64,000 nucleotides of DNA from positions 1,868,501 through 1,932,500 of the forward strand of contig NZ_CM001240.1 of assembly GCF_000230835.1 (NCBI RefSeq), written 5' to 3'. The position numbers and the translations under genes were made by a program. Below the pieces are notes generated by a model. It was not told the origin of the DNA, searched no databases, and saw nothing but the letters and a program-made list of their open reading frames with translations. Positions 54,994-64,000 of this stretch are shown in pieces. Within the stretch, counting starts at the first letter, position 1, and each line of letters starts with the position of its first letter. The DNA comes from Clostridium sp. DL-VIII (lineage in GTDB: Bacteria; Bacillota; Clostridia; Clostridiales; Clostridiaceae).

Positions 54994-56328
54994 ATGAAAA
55001 ATATTATAACAAAAGTACTACCTAATGGAATTGCAGAAGAAGTTGGAATTGAAGTGAATGATGTTTTATTATCAATAAACGATAATAAGATAGATGATGT
55101 TATAGATTATAAATTCTTATCTGCTGATGAGGAAATTGTTTTAGAAATAGAAAAACCTGATGGTGAAGTATGGGAAATTGAAATAGAAAAGGAATATGGA
55201 GAGGACTTAGGCATAGAATTTGGCGGAGGCATAATGGATAAGGCAAAATCATGCAGCAATAAATGCATCTTTTGTTTTATAGATCAGCTGCCAGATGGCA
55301 TGAGGGAGACTCTGTATTTTAAGGACGATGATTCTAGATTATCTTTTTTACAAGGTAATTTTGTAACTTTAACTAATATGAAAGATGAAGATATTGATAG
55401 AATAATTAAATATCATATTAGTCCAATAAATATTTCTGTGCATACAACTAATCCGGAGCTAAGAGTTCAAATGTTAAATAACAGATTTGCAGGAAGCGTT
55501 TTTGACAGAATGAAAAGATTAGCAGAGGCAGGCATTTCTATGAATGCACAGATAGTTTGTGTTCCAGGAATAAACAATGGAGAGGAACTTAAAAGAACAA
55601 TTGAGGATTTATATACCTTATATCCACAAGTTTCAGATGTTGCAGTAGTGCCAATAGGAATAACTAAGTTCAGGCAAGGACTTAAACATGTTAATACATA
55701 TACAAAGGAAGCATCTATAAAAGAAATTGAAAGTATTAGTAAGCTTCAGGAGAGATATATTAAAGAAACTGGATCACCATTTGTTAGATTATCTGATGAA
55801 TTTTATTTAGTTGCAGGCAAGGAAATTCCTGATGAGGAATTTTATGATGACTATCATCAGATAGAAGATGGTATAGGCATGGTGAGATGCTTTAGAGATG
55901 CTATAGACAGCACTTTAGACGAGCTAGATGTAAGCGTGAAAGGAAGTTTTTCTATTGTTACAGGAGAGCTTGCTTATAATGAGTTATTAGCTGCCAGCAA
56001 AAGGATAAAAGATAAAAATCCAAGCATACAGCTTGATGTTTATAAGGTAATAAATAACTATTTTGGTGAAACAATTACCATAGCAGGTCTTTTGACTGGA
56101 ACTGATATAATAAATCAGTTAAAGGGAATAATAAATACTAAGTATTTATTGATGTCTAATAATATGTTTAGAAAAGGATATGAATTAGCAGACTCTGATG
56201 AACAAATTATGCTGGATGATATGAAAATTAAAGATATTGAATCGGCTTTGGATGTTAAAGTAATTGTAGTTGATTACACAGGAGAAGATTTGATTGAGAA
56301 ACTAAATGAGGCATGTGAAAGAAAATAA
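54994..56328 (+). CDS. DUF512 radical-SAM family protein with PDZ domain
   Basis: 444 residues. An N-terminal PDZ-like segment (VLPNGIAEEVGIEVNDVLLSINDNK) is followed by a radical-SAM-type CxxxCxxC cluster site, CSNKCIFC (about 86-93), and a TIM-barrel region (ISPINISVHTTNPELR, VCVPGINNGEEL). The C-terminal DUF512 domain holds FSIVTGELAYNEL. Conserved in clostridia next to der, molecular function unknown. SD GGGAGTG. First gene of an operon with der and gpsA (36-nt and 2-nt gaps). Confidence 0.88.
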   Translation: MKNIITKVLPNGIAEEVGIEVNDVLLSINDNKIDDVIDYKFLSADEEIVLEIEKPDGEVWEIEIEKEYGEDLGIEFGGGIMDKAKSCSNKCIFCFIDQLPDGMRETLYFKDDDSRLSFLQGNFVTLTNMKDEDIDRIIKYHISPINISVHTTNPELRVQMLNNRFAGSVFDRMKRLAEAGISMNAQIVCVPGINNGEELKRTIEDLYTLYPQVSDVAVVPIGITKFRQGLKHVNTYTKEASIKEIESISKLQERYIKETGSPFVRLSDEFYLVAGKEIPDEEFYDDYHQIEDGIGMVRCFRDAIDSTLDELDVSVKGSFSIVTGELAYNELLAASKRIKDKNPSIQLDVYKVINNYFGETITIAGLLTGTDIINQLKGIINTKYLLMSNNMFRKGYELADSDEQIMLDDMKIKDIESALDVKVIVVDYTGEDLIEKLNEACERK

Positions 56329-56364
56329 TACGAATATGCCTAAATATAAAGAGGAGGAATAATA

Positions 56365-57681
56365 ATGGGTAAACCGATTGTTGCAATAGTTGGAAGACCG
56401 AATGTTGGAAAGTCAACGTTATTTAATAGACTGGCGGGGAAGAGAATTTCAATAGTACAAGATACGCCGGGGGTTACAAGAGATAGAGTGTATGCGGAAG
56501 CAGAATGGTTAAATTATAGTTTTACTATGATAGATACGGGTGGTATTGAACCGGAAAGAGACGATATTATAGTCAAGCAAATGAGAAGACAGGCAAATAT
56601 TGCAATTGAGACAGCAGATGTGATTGTATTCATTGTTGATGGTAAAGAAGGTTTAACACCCGCAGATAATGAAGTTGCAGCTATGCTTAGAAAAAGTAAA
56701 AAGCCAGTTGTTTTAGTAGTTAATAAGGTTGATTCTTTAAAGGAAGAGGATAATGCCTGGGAATTCTATAATTTAGGTATAGGAGATCCAGTAACAATAT
56801 CAGCATCACAAGGTTTAGGTCTTGGAGATATGCTTGATAAAGTAGTTGAAAACATTGATAAATCTGTATATGAAGAAGAAGAGGATGAATATATTAGAAT
56901 TGCCATGATTGGTAAGCCTAATGTAGGAAAATCTTCATTAATTAATAAATTACTTGGTGAAGAAAGAGTAATAGTATCAGATGTACCAGGTACTACAAGA
57001 GATGCAATAGACAGCTACTTAGAAACAGAAAACGGAAAGTTTATTTTAATTGATACAGCGGGGCTTAGAAGAAAGAGTAAAGTTAAAGAAGAAATTGAAA
57101 GATACAGCGTAGTAAGAACCTATGCAGCAATTGAAAGAGCAGATGTCTGCATACTTATGATAGATGCAACTGAAGGTATTACAGAACAAGATGAAAAGAT
57201 TATTGGTTATGCTCATGAAATGAGAAAAGCTATAATGGTTATAGTTAATAAGTGGGATCTTGTTGAAAAAGATGACAAAACTTTAGATAAATTTAAAAAA
57301 GACTTACAACAAAATTTGAAATTCTTAAGTTATGCTGAATATCTGTTTATTTCTGCATTAACAGGTCAAAGAGTAGGAAAAGTTCTTGATATAGCAAAAT
57401 ATTGCTACGACAATTATAATAAGAGAATTTCAACAGGAATATTAAATGATGTTATAAGTAAGGCAGTTCTTATGAAAGAGCCTCCAGTAGTTTCTCTTAA
57501 GAGAATGAAGATTTACTATGTAACTCAGGTTGCAACTAGACCACCAAAGTTTGTTTTCTTTGTAAATGATGAAAGTACAAGACAGTTTTCATATGAGAGA
57601 TATCTAGAAAATCAATTAAGAAATAGTTTTGACTTTAAAGGAACTGGTATTCAAATTGAATATAGACAAAGAAAGGAATAA
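56365..57681 (+). CDS. der: Ribosome biogenesis GTPase Der (EngA)
   Basis: 438 residues with two tandem GTPase domains. G1 [12 protein letters not shown] (8-19) with DTGG and NKVD; the second G1 [12 protein letters not shown] (about 184-195) with DTAG and NKWD. A C-terminal KH-like domain ([26 protein letters not shown]) follows. Required for 50S assembly. SD GAGGAGG. Confidence 0.97.
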   Translation: MGKPIVAIVGRPNVGKSTLFNRLAGKRISIVQDTPGVTRDRVYAEAEWLNYSFTMIDTGGIEPERDDIIVKQMRRQANIAIETADVIVFIVDGKEGLTPADNEVAAMLRKSKKPVVLVVNKVDSLKEEDNAWEFYNLGIGDPVTISASQGLGLGDMLDKVVENIDKSVYEEEEDEYIRIAMIGKPNVGKSSLINKLLGEERVIVSDVPGTTRDAIDSYLETENGKFILIDTAGLRRKSKVKEEIERYSVVRTYAAIERADVCILMIDATEGITEQDEKIIGYAHEMRKAIMVIVNKWDLVEKDDKTLDKFKKDLQQNLKFLSYAEYLFISALTGQRVGKVLDIAKYCYDNYNKRISTGILNDVISKAVLMKEPPVVSLKRMKIYYVTQVATRPPKFVFFVNDESTRQFSYERYLENQLRNSFDFKGTGIQIEYRQRKE

Positions 57682-57683
57682 TT

Positions 57684-58676
57684 ATGAGTAAAATTACTTT
57701 TCTAGGAGGAGGCAGTTTTGGAACTGCCTTAGCTGCCTTGCTTGCAGAAAAAAATAATATTGTTAATATATATGATAGAGATCAAAATGTTGTTAACGAA
57801 ATTAACCTTGAGAGAAAAAATGAAAAGTATATGAAAGACTTAATAATTCCAAACGGAGTTACTGCGTTTAATAACATTGATGACGCTATAAAGGATGCTG
57901 AATATATAGTGTTATCAGTTCCTTCTCATGTTATCAGAAGCATGTGTAAAGCAATAAAAGGTAAAGTATCTAATGATGTACCAATAATATCAATTGCTAA
58001 AGGAATTGAAGAAAGTAGCGATAAAAGACTATCAGTTGTAATTGAAGAAGAACTTGAGAATCCTATAGTAGTTTTATCAGGTCCAAGTCATGCTGAAGAA
58101 GTTGTTATGAAAATACCAACAACTATTGTGAGTACCTCTAAAGATATGAAATGTGCAATAGATGTTCAGGATTTATTCATGACTCCGTATTTTAGGGTTT
58201 ACACTAATGATGACTTAATTGGAGTTGAGATTGGTGGCGCCGTAAAGAATATTATAGCACTGGCAGCAGGAGTTATTGATGGGCTTGGCTATGGTGATAA
58301 TACTAAAGCAGCACTTCTTACAAGAGGTATGAAGGAAATTACTAGAATTGGAATAGCTCTTGGAGGTAGAATAGAAACTTTCTATGGACTTACTGGTATG
58401 GGAGATTTGATAGTTACCTGCACATCTATGCATTCAAGAAATAGGAGAGCAGGATTATTAATTGGTAAGGGCATGTCCGTTGATGAAGCTTTAAAAGAAG
58501 TCGGTATGGTTGTTGAAGGCGTAAAAGCATGCAGGGCTTTTTATGAACTAAAAGAAAAGATCGGCATATCAATGCCAATAACTGATGGACTTTATAAAGG
58601 TTTATTTGAAGGTAAAGATGCTAAAGTTATCGTCGATGAACTCATGAATAGGGATAAGAAAAGTGAATTATTTTAG
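57684..58676 (+). CDS. gpsA: Glycerol-3-phosphate dehydrogenase [NAD(P)+]
   Basis: 330 residues. NAD(P)-binding [16 protein letters not shown] at the N-terminus, [19 protein letters not shown], catalytic Lys in [13 protein letters not shown], and substrate motif [16 protein letters not shown]. It supplies sn-glycerol-3-phosphate for phospholipids. It begins 2 nt after der; plsY, often between them in clostridia, is absent here. It is followed not by an ordinary terminator but by a large palindromic repeat. Confidence 0.96.
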   Translation: MSKITFLGGGSFGTALAALLAEKNNIVNIYDRDQNVVNEINLERKNEKYMKDLIIPNGVTAFNNIDDAIKDAEYIVLSVPSHVIRSMCKAIKGKVSNDVPIISIAKGIEESSDKRLSVVIEEELENPIVVLSGPSHAEEVVMKIPTTIVSTSKDMKCAIDVQDLFMTPYFRVYTNDDLIGVEIGGAVKNIIALAAGVIDGLGYGDNTKAALLTRGMKEITRIGIALGGRIETFYGLTGMGDLIVTCTSMHSRNRRAGLLIGKGMSVDEALKEVGMVVEGVKACRAFYELKEKIGISMPITDGLYKGLFEGKDAKVIVDELMNRDKKSELF

Positions 58677-58699
58677 GATGTAACTTTGAAATTAAAAGT

Positions 58700-59010
58700 G
58701 TGTGGCGGCTTACCGAAATTACATACATATTTGTTCCAGAAGACTTATGAAATTTTCGCTGGAAAGTTCTAAATAGAAGTTTGTGCCCGTTTCTGCATGT
58801 TCTTAAAGCAAGTTTATGACAAGCAGTAAATGGAACAAACATTAGAGGAAACTCGACTCACATTCGTTCGCTGAGTAAGCGATTTACACCAAATCATAGA
58901 TTTGGGTTCTCTGCTTAAGAACTTTCGACAGCTTAATTTCAAATGCTTCTTGCATATTATGACCCTTGAGGTTACAAATATGTATGCAATTTCATGTGTA
59001 AGCAGCACAC
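58700..59010. repeat. Large imperfect palindromic intergenic repeat, copy 3
   Basis: The 35-37-nt outer arms at 58700-58734 and 58974-59010 are largely complementary (GTGTG..CTTAC..GAAATT.CATACATATTTGT). Inner arms with GAAGACTTATGAAATT pair with AATTTCAAATGCTTC, and GAAAGTTCTAA with TTAAGAACTTTC. The core (58779-58840) is homologous to the core of the copy at 22946-23003. Short frames inside are palindrome artefacts. It forms the 3' boundary of the gpsA operon. Confidence 0.85.
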
Positions 59011-59154
59011 AAAAATTTAATTTATATAAATAATTATTGAATATAGTGCATATAAGGTAAATTCTTAAAGAGGATATGTGTATAGAAATTTAAAAATAAT
59101 AAGGTAATATAATTGTATATTTGGTTTGTTATTTTTTGTGTATATTGAGTGAGT

Positions 59155-59192
59155 GGAGAAGCATGGGTGGAAATGTTGCTCCATTTTTTTTT
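59155..59192 (+). terminator. Hairpin with long T tract
   Basis: GGAGAAGCA (59155-59163) with TGCTCC (59177-59182), then A and T9. A candidate terminator not adjacent to an obvious gene; it may end transcription leaving the palindromic repeat. Confidence 0.55.
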
Positions 59193-59272
59193 GTATATAA
59201 AGCTATGCACATTCTTAAATAGCTATTTTTTTCTGCTTGATTTTTAGAAATAATAATAAAAGATTTAGCAGT

Positions 59273-59884
59273 TTATTGTACTGAGGCTTCTTTTTCAGGT
59301 AAAGTCACGCCTGAAGCTTTTCCGGCTTCAATGGATTTTAACATCCATGCCATATTATTACCTAGAGTACGCATTGTCTGCATGCCTTCTAAATCCTGAG
59401 TTACTTCTTCGGGAGTATTTCCACGTACCATATTCCAATATTGAGATGATACGATAGGCATATTGCTTATTGTAAAATATTTGTTGATTTGATCAAATGT
59501 AGCAGTATTACCACCACGACGAGAACTTGAAATTGCTGCAGCAGGCTTATAAGATAAAATGTCATTTGAAAAATTGGTAGAGAATACTCTGTCCATAAAT
59601 GATGTTAACATACCCGAAGCAGAAGCAAAATGTACAGGAGAGCCAAAAATAAAACCATCTGCCTCAGCTGCCTTTTCTAAAAATTCATTTACTTGGTCAT
59701 TCATAAAGCATCTACCTGTTTTGATGCAAGAATAACAACCCACACATCCAGAAATTGCTTTTGTTCCTAAGTGAAAAATTTCTGTTTCTATGCCATTTTT
59801 TTTAAGTGCTTGAGATACCTCAGACAAAGCGGTATAGGTGCATCCATTTTTTTTAGGACTTCCATTAATTAATAATACTTTCAT
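59273..59884 (-). CDS. Flavodoxin-like NADPH-dependent FMN reductase / iron-sulfur flavoprotein type
   Basis: 203 residues. The N-terminal FMN-phosphate motif is LLINGSPKKNGCTYTALSEV. A cysteine cluster CVGCYSCIKTGRC (about 47-60), as in iron-sulfur flavoproteins and multimeric flavodoxins, is followed by GFIFGSPVHFASASGMLTSFMDRVF and AAISSSRRGGNTATFDQ. Redox enzyme of uncertain substrate. SD AAGGAGG. Divergent from a TetR gene that probably represses it. Confidence 0.87.
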   Translation of the reverse strand: MKVLLINGSPKKNGCTYTALSEVSQALKKNGIETEIFHLGTKAISGCVGCYSCIKTGRCFMNDQVNEFLEKAAEADGFIFGSPVHFASASGMLTSFMDRVFSTNFSNDILSYKPAAAISSSRRGGNTATFDQINKYFTISNMPIVSSQYWNMVRGNTPEEVTQDLEGMQTMRTLGNNMAWMLKSIEAGKASGVTLPEKEASVQ

Positions 59885-59916
59885 ATAAAATCCTCCTTGA
59901 AATTAATAAACGGTAA

Positions 59917-59946
59917 TTCATTAATTAACATTGATTTATTAATGAA
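59917..59946. promoter_or_regulatory. Inverted-repeat operator between flavoprotein and tetR genes
   Basis: TTCATTAAT (59917-59925) and ATTAATGAA (59938-59946) form a perfect inverted repeat. The AATGAACA half site recurs at 60018-60025. A likely TetR-family binding region. Confidence 0.5.
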
Positions 59947-60076
59947 CAACAGTATAAAATTAATTATAAATAAAAACAGAATGCTTTCAATTGTTAGATA
60001 TTCTTGATTTGTTTAGTAATGAACAGATTAATTGAAATTGTATATTATTTTTAAAGAAAGTTTGGTGAATCTCACT

Positions 60077-60622
60077 ATGTCAAAAGTTGATAGAAGAATA
60101 CCAAAATCTCAAGAAGCAATTAAAAAAGCTATTATTGAGTTGATGTCTGAAAAGAGTTTTGACGACATTACAATACAGGATATTTCAAATAGGGCTGATG
60201 TCAGCAGAGGAACTATCTATCTTCATTACACTGATAAATTTGATTTGTTAGATAAACTTATAGCATCACATATAAACGAATTACATAAAATGTGTAAATC
60301 TGTTACGGAATTAAATTATAGGAGTTTATTACTTATTTGGTGTAAATATTTTGAGAATAACTATTTATTCTTTTCGACGATGTTAGCAAGTAAAGGTGCC
60401 CCTTATTTTAGAAATCGCTTCATTGATTTAGTTACTTATAAATTAGAGGATGAAGTAAATGTTACAGAAGGAGTAAATTCGGGATTAAGGAAAGATGCTG
60501 TCAAGCAATTTTTGGGGCAGGCCATAGTAGGACTGATAGAATGGTGGTTTATAAATGGAATGCCTTTTTCTCCTGATATCTTAGCAGAACATTTAGGGGC
60601 ATTAATAGAGAGAAATTTGTAA
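60077..60622 (+). CDS. TetR/AcrR family transcriptional regulator
   Basis: 181 residues from ATG 60077; the longer frame from 60032 has no RBS. The HTH is SQEAIKKAIIELMSEKSFDDITIQDISNRADVSRGTIYLHYTDKFDLLDKLI. The C-terminal helical domain is of the TetR_C_33 type (..WCKYFENNYLFFSTMLASKGAPYF). Divergent to the flavoprotein gene across the operator region. Confidence 0.88.
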   Translation: MSKVDRRIPKSQEAIKKAIIELMSEKSFDDITIQDISNRADVSRGTIYLHYTDKFDLLDKLIASHINELHKMCKSVTELNYRSLLLIWCKYFENNYLFFSTMLASKGAPYFRNRFIDLVTYKLEDEVNVTEGVNSGLRKDAVKQFLGQAIVGLIEWWFINGMPFSPDILAEHLGALIERNL

Positions 60623-60768
60623 ACTTGGCAATGATGTATAGTGTTGGTGTCGCTATGTATTATTAGAACAAAAGTAGATAGGTAAATTTTATATTTTTTG
60701 CTCGTTGCTTTCGTTAGGAACTTAGTCTGTTTTGGAGCTATTGGATTTTAACAAGATATGTTGGTAAG

Positions 60769-60804
60769 AAAAAGTGCCAACATTTGCTGAAAGGAGCACT
60801 TTTT
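60769..60804. terminator. Bidirectional terminator between tetR and the PucR-type gene
   Basis: AAAAAGTGC (60769-60777) and GCACTTTTT (60796-60804), symmetric T tracts on both strands, for convergent genes. Confidence 0.75.
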
Positions 60805-60832
60805 CCTTGGTTTGTATCTACAATAATTATAA

Positions 60833-61710
60833 TTAGGGTGTTTCCGCCTTTATCTCTAATAGTTTAATAGATAAAAAAATTTTGCATATTTCGTCACCGT
60901 GTTCTAAGCTTATACCAGTCATATCTTTTATTTTGTTGATACGGTAGAATAAAGTATTTCGATGAATATTTAATATTTTTGCAGCTTCTCCTGGAGATGA
61001 AGAATAAAAGATATACTGTTTCAATGTTTCTAGAAAATTTGTTCCATTATTTTTGTCATAAACCGCAAGCATTGAGACAGCTGGATGGCAAAAATCCAGC
61101 TGATCATATTTGCTTGAGATTAATTCATATATAATATACAAGGTACAATCCTCGAATAAGGAGCAATGCATGTTTCTTTTTAGTCCTATCTCCATAGCTT
61201 TAACAGCATTCAAATAGTGTTTTTTTGAATCGTTCAAAAGAGTATACTTCTGGCTGATTCCAGCATATAGATTATTTTTGCTCAAGAAGTCATTAAATTC
61301 GCTATTGGTGGAGTTAAAAAGTTTATCAAATAGCAATTGATCAAGGAAAGCTATAATTCCAGGAGCATAAATAATACACTGTCCAACAGGAATGTACGAT
61401 TTCAAAATTCTAAAAATGGAAGGAATCTTACTGTCGAAAGCTTCTTGTCTGTTACTTCCGATAACCATAATGTAAAGATGTTCTGTCCTAGCCCATTTTA
61501 AATAGTGTTGTCTATTTTTTATAATAGACTCATCAATCCGCTTTCCTTCTATAAGGTCAGCTAATAAGTAATTGGGGAGATTATTGTTATCTAAATTTAA
61601 AAGAATGTTCTTTTGTAATTGAGCACATATAAGTGGGCTAACCTTGTCTATTAGCATGAAATCAATATCTTGAAAGGGGATGCTGTTTTCGTAAACAACA
61701 AATTTCCCAA
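60833..61710 (-). pseudogene. PucR/CdaR-type regulator, 5'-truncated
   Basis: A 274-codon frame from ATG 61657. The - strand frame stays open upstream as ..FVVYENSIPFQDID, to about 61710, where sequence of an unrelated gene begins. A GGDEF-like middle region and the C-terminal PucR HTH (SSSPGEAAKILNIHRNTLFYRINKIKDMTGI) are intact; the usual N-terminal domain (about 100 residues or more) is absent and there is no SD before the ATG. Probably inactive or a truncated DNA-binding remnant. Confidence 0.7.
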
Positions 61711-61715
61711 TCTCT

Positions 61716-62123
61716 ATGGTAACAATGAAAGGAATTGTTGAGTCAATTAAAAAGTTTAATCCTAACGCGCCATTGAATTATGACTATGTTAAGGAATCAG
61801 TTGCAAGACTTTATAAAGCTGGTGTGACAATTATAGCTGGAAGTGATTCTAATACTGACGACCCAACAACTCCATATTCTGCACCGTATGGAGTTTCACT
61901 TATTAATGAACTTGGACTAATGGTTGATGCTGGTTTTACTCCGATTCAAGCATTACAAAGTGCAACAAGTATTCCAGCAAAGTATTTTGGTATGAATGAT
62001 AGAGGAATTATTAAGAATGGATATAGAGCAGATCTTCTTTTGATAGAAGGTGATCCGACTGTAAATATTAATGACATAAAAAATATCAAACAAGTTTGGA
62101 TTGGTGGAGAGAAGATTAGTTAA
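61716..62123 (+). pseudogene. Amidohydrolase, C-terminal fragment
   Basis: 135 codons matching the last third of an amidohydrolase-superfamily enzyme: AGVTIIAGSDSN (metal-binding Asp region), GLMVDAGFTPIQALQSATSIPAKYFG, GIIKNGYRADLLLIEGDP. The N-terminal HxH and Lys/His ligands are missing and no SD precedes the first ATG. It abuts the truncated PucR-type gene head to head. Confidence 0.8.
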
Positions 62124-62374
62124 TTTATTACTGCTATAGTGAAATGTATCATTTAAATTTATCATATACTTTTTATAATTGTAATATTTAGGGTTAATAT
62201 GCATGTATATTATATAATGTATAAAGTATTATAAGGTACTAAGTAGTAGCTAATAAAGTAGATTATTAAGGTTACAATTTGTTGGATGAGCTTAAAGTAA
62301 TGTGCAGATGGTATTTTAAGAAAGATTATTACATTTTAATTTAATAATGGTATTACTAAATTAAGGAGGTCATT

Positions 62375-62884
62375 ATGGACTCTGATGAAGATATAGAAAT
62401 ACTTGTTTTAACAAAGAAGTATTTAAATAAAAGTATTAAATTAGTTGAAACAGTTTTTACAGATGAAGAGGAATCCATGAGAAAAGAGATAGAGGCTAGC
62501 ATTGATGAGAAAAAATTTCAAAAGTACGTAACTAAAATTGATAGGCATGTAATGAGTATTGAATATTTTACTGCGATAAATTCTAAAAAGAAGGTTATAG
62601 GATTTATCGGAATGTATACACTTATAGAAAATTATGAGAATACTATATGGCTAGGTTGGTACTGTGTTCATGCAAAATATAGAGGAAGAGGTGTAGGAAA
62701 GTTACTTTTAGATTTTATTATAGATAAAGCTAGGGAACGAGGAAAAAAGTATATTTGTCTTTATACTTCAACCGACAGCAATGAAGCTAAGGCACAGGAG
62801 ATTTATGAAAAAAATGGATTCTATATAACAGAGAGAGTCAAGAAAAATGGATATGAAATTTTATACAGAAGAAAGACGTTATAG
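62375..62884 (+). CDS. GNAT family N-acetyltransferase
   Basis: 169 residues; excellent SD (AAGGAGG). GNAT fold with the acetyl-CoA loop VHAKYRGRGVGKLLLDFII (Q/RxxGxG/A pattern) near 102-120 and a C-terminal EIYEKNGFYITERVKKNGYEILYRRK. Substrate unknown. A 250-bp AT-rich gap precedes it without other features. Confidence 0.9.
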   Translation: MDSDEDIEILVLTKKYLNKSIKLVETVFTDEEESMRKEIEASIDEKKFQKYVTKIDRHVMSIEYFTAINSKKKVIGFIGMYTLIENYENTIWLGWYCVHAKYRGRGVGKLLLDFIIDKARERGKKYICLYTSTDSNEAKAQEIYEKNGFYITERVKKNGYEILYRRKTL

Positions 62885-62921
62885 CTGCTAAAAATAAGCG
62901 TCTGAAAAATTAATTTTTTAT

Positions 62922-62978
62922 ACACTATATTGATTAATATGATAAGTAGAAAATCAATATAGTGTGTTATTTTTCTTT
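62922..62978. terminator. Terminator between GNAT gene and the convergent dehydrogenase gene
   Basis: ACACTATATTGATT (62922-62935) with AATCAATATAGTGT (62952-62965), perfect 14-bp stem, T-rich on both outer sides. Confidence 0.8.
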
Positions 62979-62992
62979 TGTGATAGTTTCAC

Positions 62993-64000
62993 TTATTTGA
63001 CTTTGATAAGTCTATTTATGAGGTCTCCATCGCAGTGGTTATTTTCACCTATAATAAATTTATCTAAATAATAGCTTAAGTATTTACCATAATTATTGTT
63101 AGTACTAACAAGTAGTTCATCAACGTAATAAATTCCTCGAGGAATATCATCTAGCAACATTACTGCTAAAGCACCATAAATTCCAGCAGCAACTTGAAGA
63201 TATGTGGCATTAGTTTTATATTTATCATATGTTTCTTTATTATTTAGCTTATTGTACATATAGGCTTCACTATCTTCAAAAACAAGAAGTATTCCAACCA
63301 AATCATCACCTTTTAAAGGAGCGACTTCAGGATCTAAAACTTTCATTGGCTTATTCCACAAGACATCGATATTGTTTAAATTTGACTTAATTAAGTTTGT
63401 GGTATGATCATTTATTTTGTATATAAATCCAGTTTCCATATCAAACATTTTTCCAAGTGTAACAGCTTCCTCATGAGGCATAAGGCAGCCGTAAAATTGG
63501 TTTTGCCCTAAGGTAACTTTAAATTCAAGGTCATATACCTTGTTATAAAGAAATAGCGGCTGATGTTTTTTTATGAATGTTGGGTAGCTATAAATGGCTT
63601 CATCTAGGAAACCTTCGGGATACCAGGTGGTGTAAATGGTATTTTTATCTGCTAATTTTTCATCTTCAAAAAAGGAGGTGTCATTTTCTACTATATAACA
63701 AGCCTTAGGATGCTTATTGGGATATTTTTTCATTAAATAAATGGCCATCCATTGTACAACTCCAGGATTCATGCCAGAACAAATTATGGCAGAAGTATTT
63801 TTAAACTTATCCCTATTGCTTTCAAAAAGTCTATATCTTTCTTGTAATGAAAATCCTGCAAAAGATTCATTTTTATCAACACTTACACTTTCAAATGCGG
63901 AGTTTATATATACTATTCCTAAGGAGTTGCAGCATTTTAATACGTCAACGGTATCGCCAAAGGACATATCTAATACTATAGAGGTATTGGTTTCTTTTAA
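62993..64000 (-). CDS. Saccharopine dehydrogenase / homospermidine synthase-like protein (partial, 5' end outside)
   Basis: The frame is open through the window edge (..TNTSIVLDMSFGDTVDVL); 335 codons are visible. SIVLDMSFGDTVDVLKCCNSLG corresponds to the end of the Rossmann domain of saccharopine-dehydrogenase-type enzymes. SAIICSGMNPGVVQWMA resembles the GANPG substrate region of homospermidine synthases. An ATYLQVAAGIYGALAVMLL helix and ARG-type loop (DDIPRGIYYVDEL) follow. A polyamine or amino-acid NAD(P)-dependent reaction is likely; the substrate is not decidable here. Confidence 0.75.
   Translation of the reverse strand, partial: LKETNTSIVLDMSFGDTVDVLKCCNSLGIVYINSAFESVSVDKNESFAGFSLQERYRLFESNRDKFKNTSAIICSGMNPGVVQWMAIYLMKKYPNKHPKACYIVENDTSFFEDEKLADKNTIYTTWYPEGFLDEAIYSYPTFIKKHQPLFLYNKVYDLEFKVTLGQNQFYGCLMPHEEAVTLGKMFDMETGFIYKINDHTTNLIKSNLNNIDVLWNKPMKVLDPEVAPLKGDDLVGILLVFEDSEAYMYNKLNNKETYDKYKTNATYLQVAAGIYGALAVMLLDDIPRGIYYVDELLVSTNNNYGKYLSYYLDKFIIGENNHCDGDLINRLIKVK

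Noticed and set aside
58642..59008. Two overlapping minus-strand frames of 64-66 codons
   Set aside because: Fall inside the third palindromic repeat; no family resemblance and no SD.
1..64000. CRISPR arrays, tRNA or rRNA genes, replication origin
   Set aside because: No regularly spaced direct repeats, no recognisable tRNA arms or CCA ends, no rRNA sequence and no DnaA-box cluster noticed by reading.

Overview
The window is low-GC (roughly 30 %) DNA with strong purine-rich ribosome binding sites, A/T-rich spacers and a complete mother-cell/forespore sigma gene set (sigK, spoIIGA-sigE, sigG). It is a chromosomal segment of an endospore-forming Clostridium sensu stricto; gene content and style fit the C. 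beijerinckii group, but that species-level placement is inference. I saw no rRNA, tRNA or CRISPR array.

Layout. 1-5460: end of a ribonuclease J gene, typA, mltG, an O-methyltransferase and a U32 peptidase/tRNA hydroxylase homologue. 5815-13953: division and sporulation block, with a SpoVD/FtsI-like transpeptidase, sigK, ftsA, ftsZ, spoIIGA-sigE (overlapping) and sigG, then a ylmC/ymxH homologue, nrdR and pgeF. 15952-23956: phosphate regulon, phoP-phoR, a Pho-box array, pstSCAB-phoU and a second phoU. 24111-31557: a TetR regulator separated by an IS110-type element from an export operon (HlyD lipoprotein, two ABC-2 permeases and a TolC-like protein, no ATPase). 31933-36038: a zinc-ribbon protein, an adenine-riboswitch-controlled adenine deaminase, and a divergent HxlR/Old Yellow Enzyme pair. 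36255-37880: a decayed IS91-like element. 38183-45635: a sulfonate/taurine-type ABC transporter, an alkaline-phosphatase-superfamily hydrolase, a thioredoxin-like protein, a thioredoxin-reductase-like flavoprotein and a LysR regulator. 45700-49830: scarred region with an IS630 remnant, cfa, a truncated TetR gene, an intact IS4/IS701-type element with visible ends and target duplication, and a deleted alpha/beta hydrolase. 50045-53844: an OFA-family MFS transporter with a LytTR response regulator and a LytS-type kinase (YhjX/YpdBA-like). 54145-58676: an orphan phage replisome-organizer-like gene, a DUF512 radical-SAM protein, der and gpsA. 59273-64000: flavodoxin-like reductase with divergent TetR, two genes truncated head to head (PucR/CdaR type and amidohydrolase), a GNAT acetyltransferase and the end of a saccharopine-dehydrogenase/homospermidine-synthase-like gene.

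How it works together. The core is housekeeping plus development: division genes lie beside the sigma cascade, and the spoIIG and sigG promoters look developmentally typed (22-bp-spaced Spo0A-type promoter; sigma-F-type promoter). The phosphate block is one transcription unit behind a two-component system. The accessory segments carry most of the surprises. These include a family of large imperfect palindromes (about 5561-5773, 22871-23076, 58700-59010), an IS110-type element with a structured noncoding flank, an ATPase-less TolC/HlyD/ABC-2 exporter in a presumed monoderm, and the transporter/hydrolase/thioredoxin locus, which is the best candidate for an undescribed pathway.
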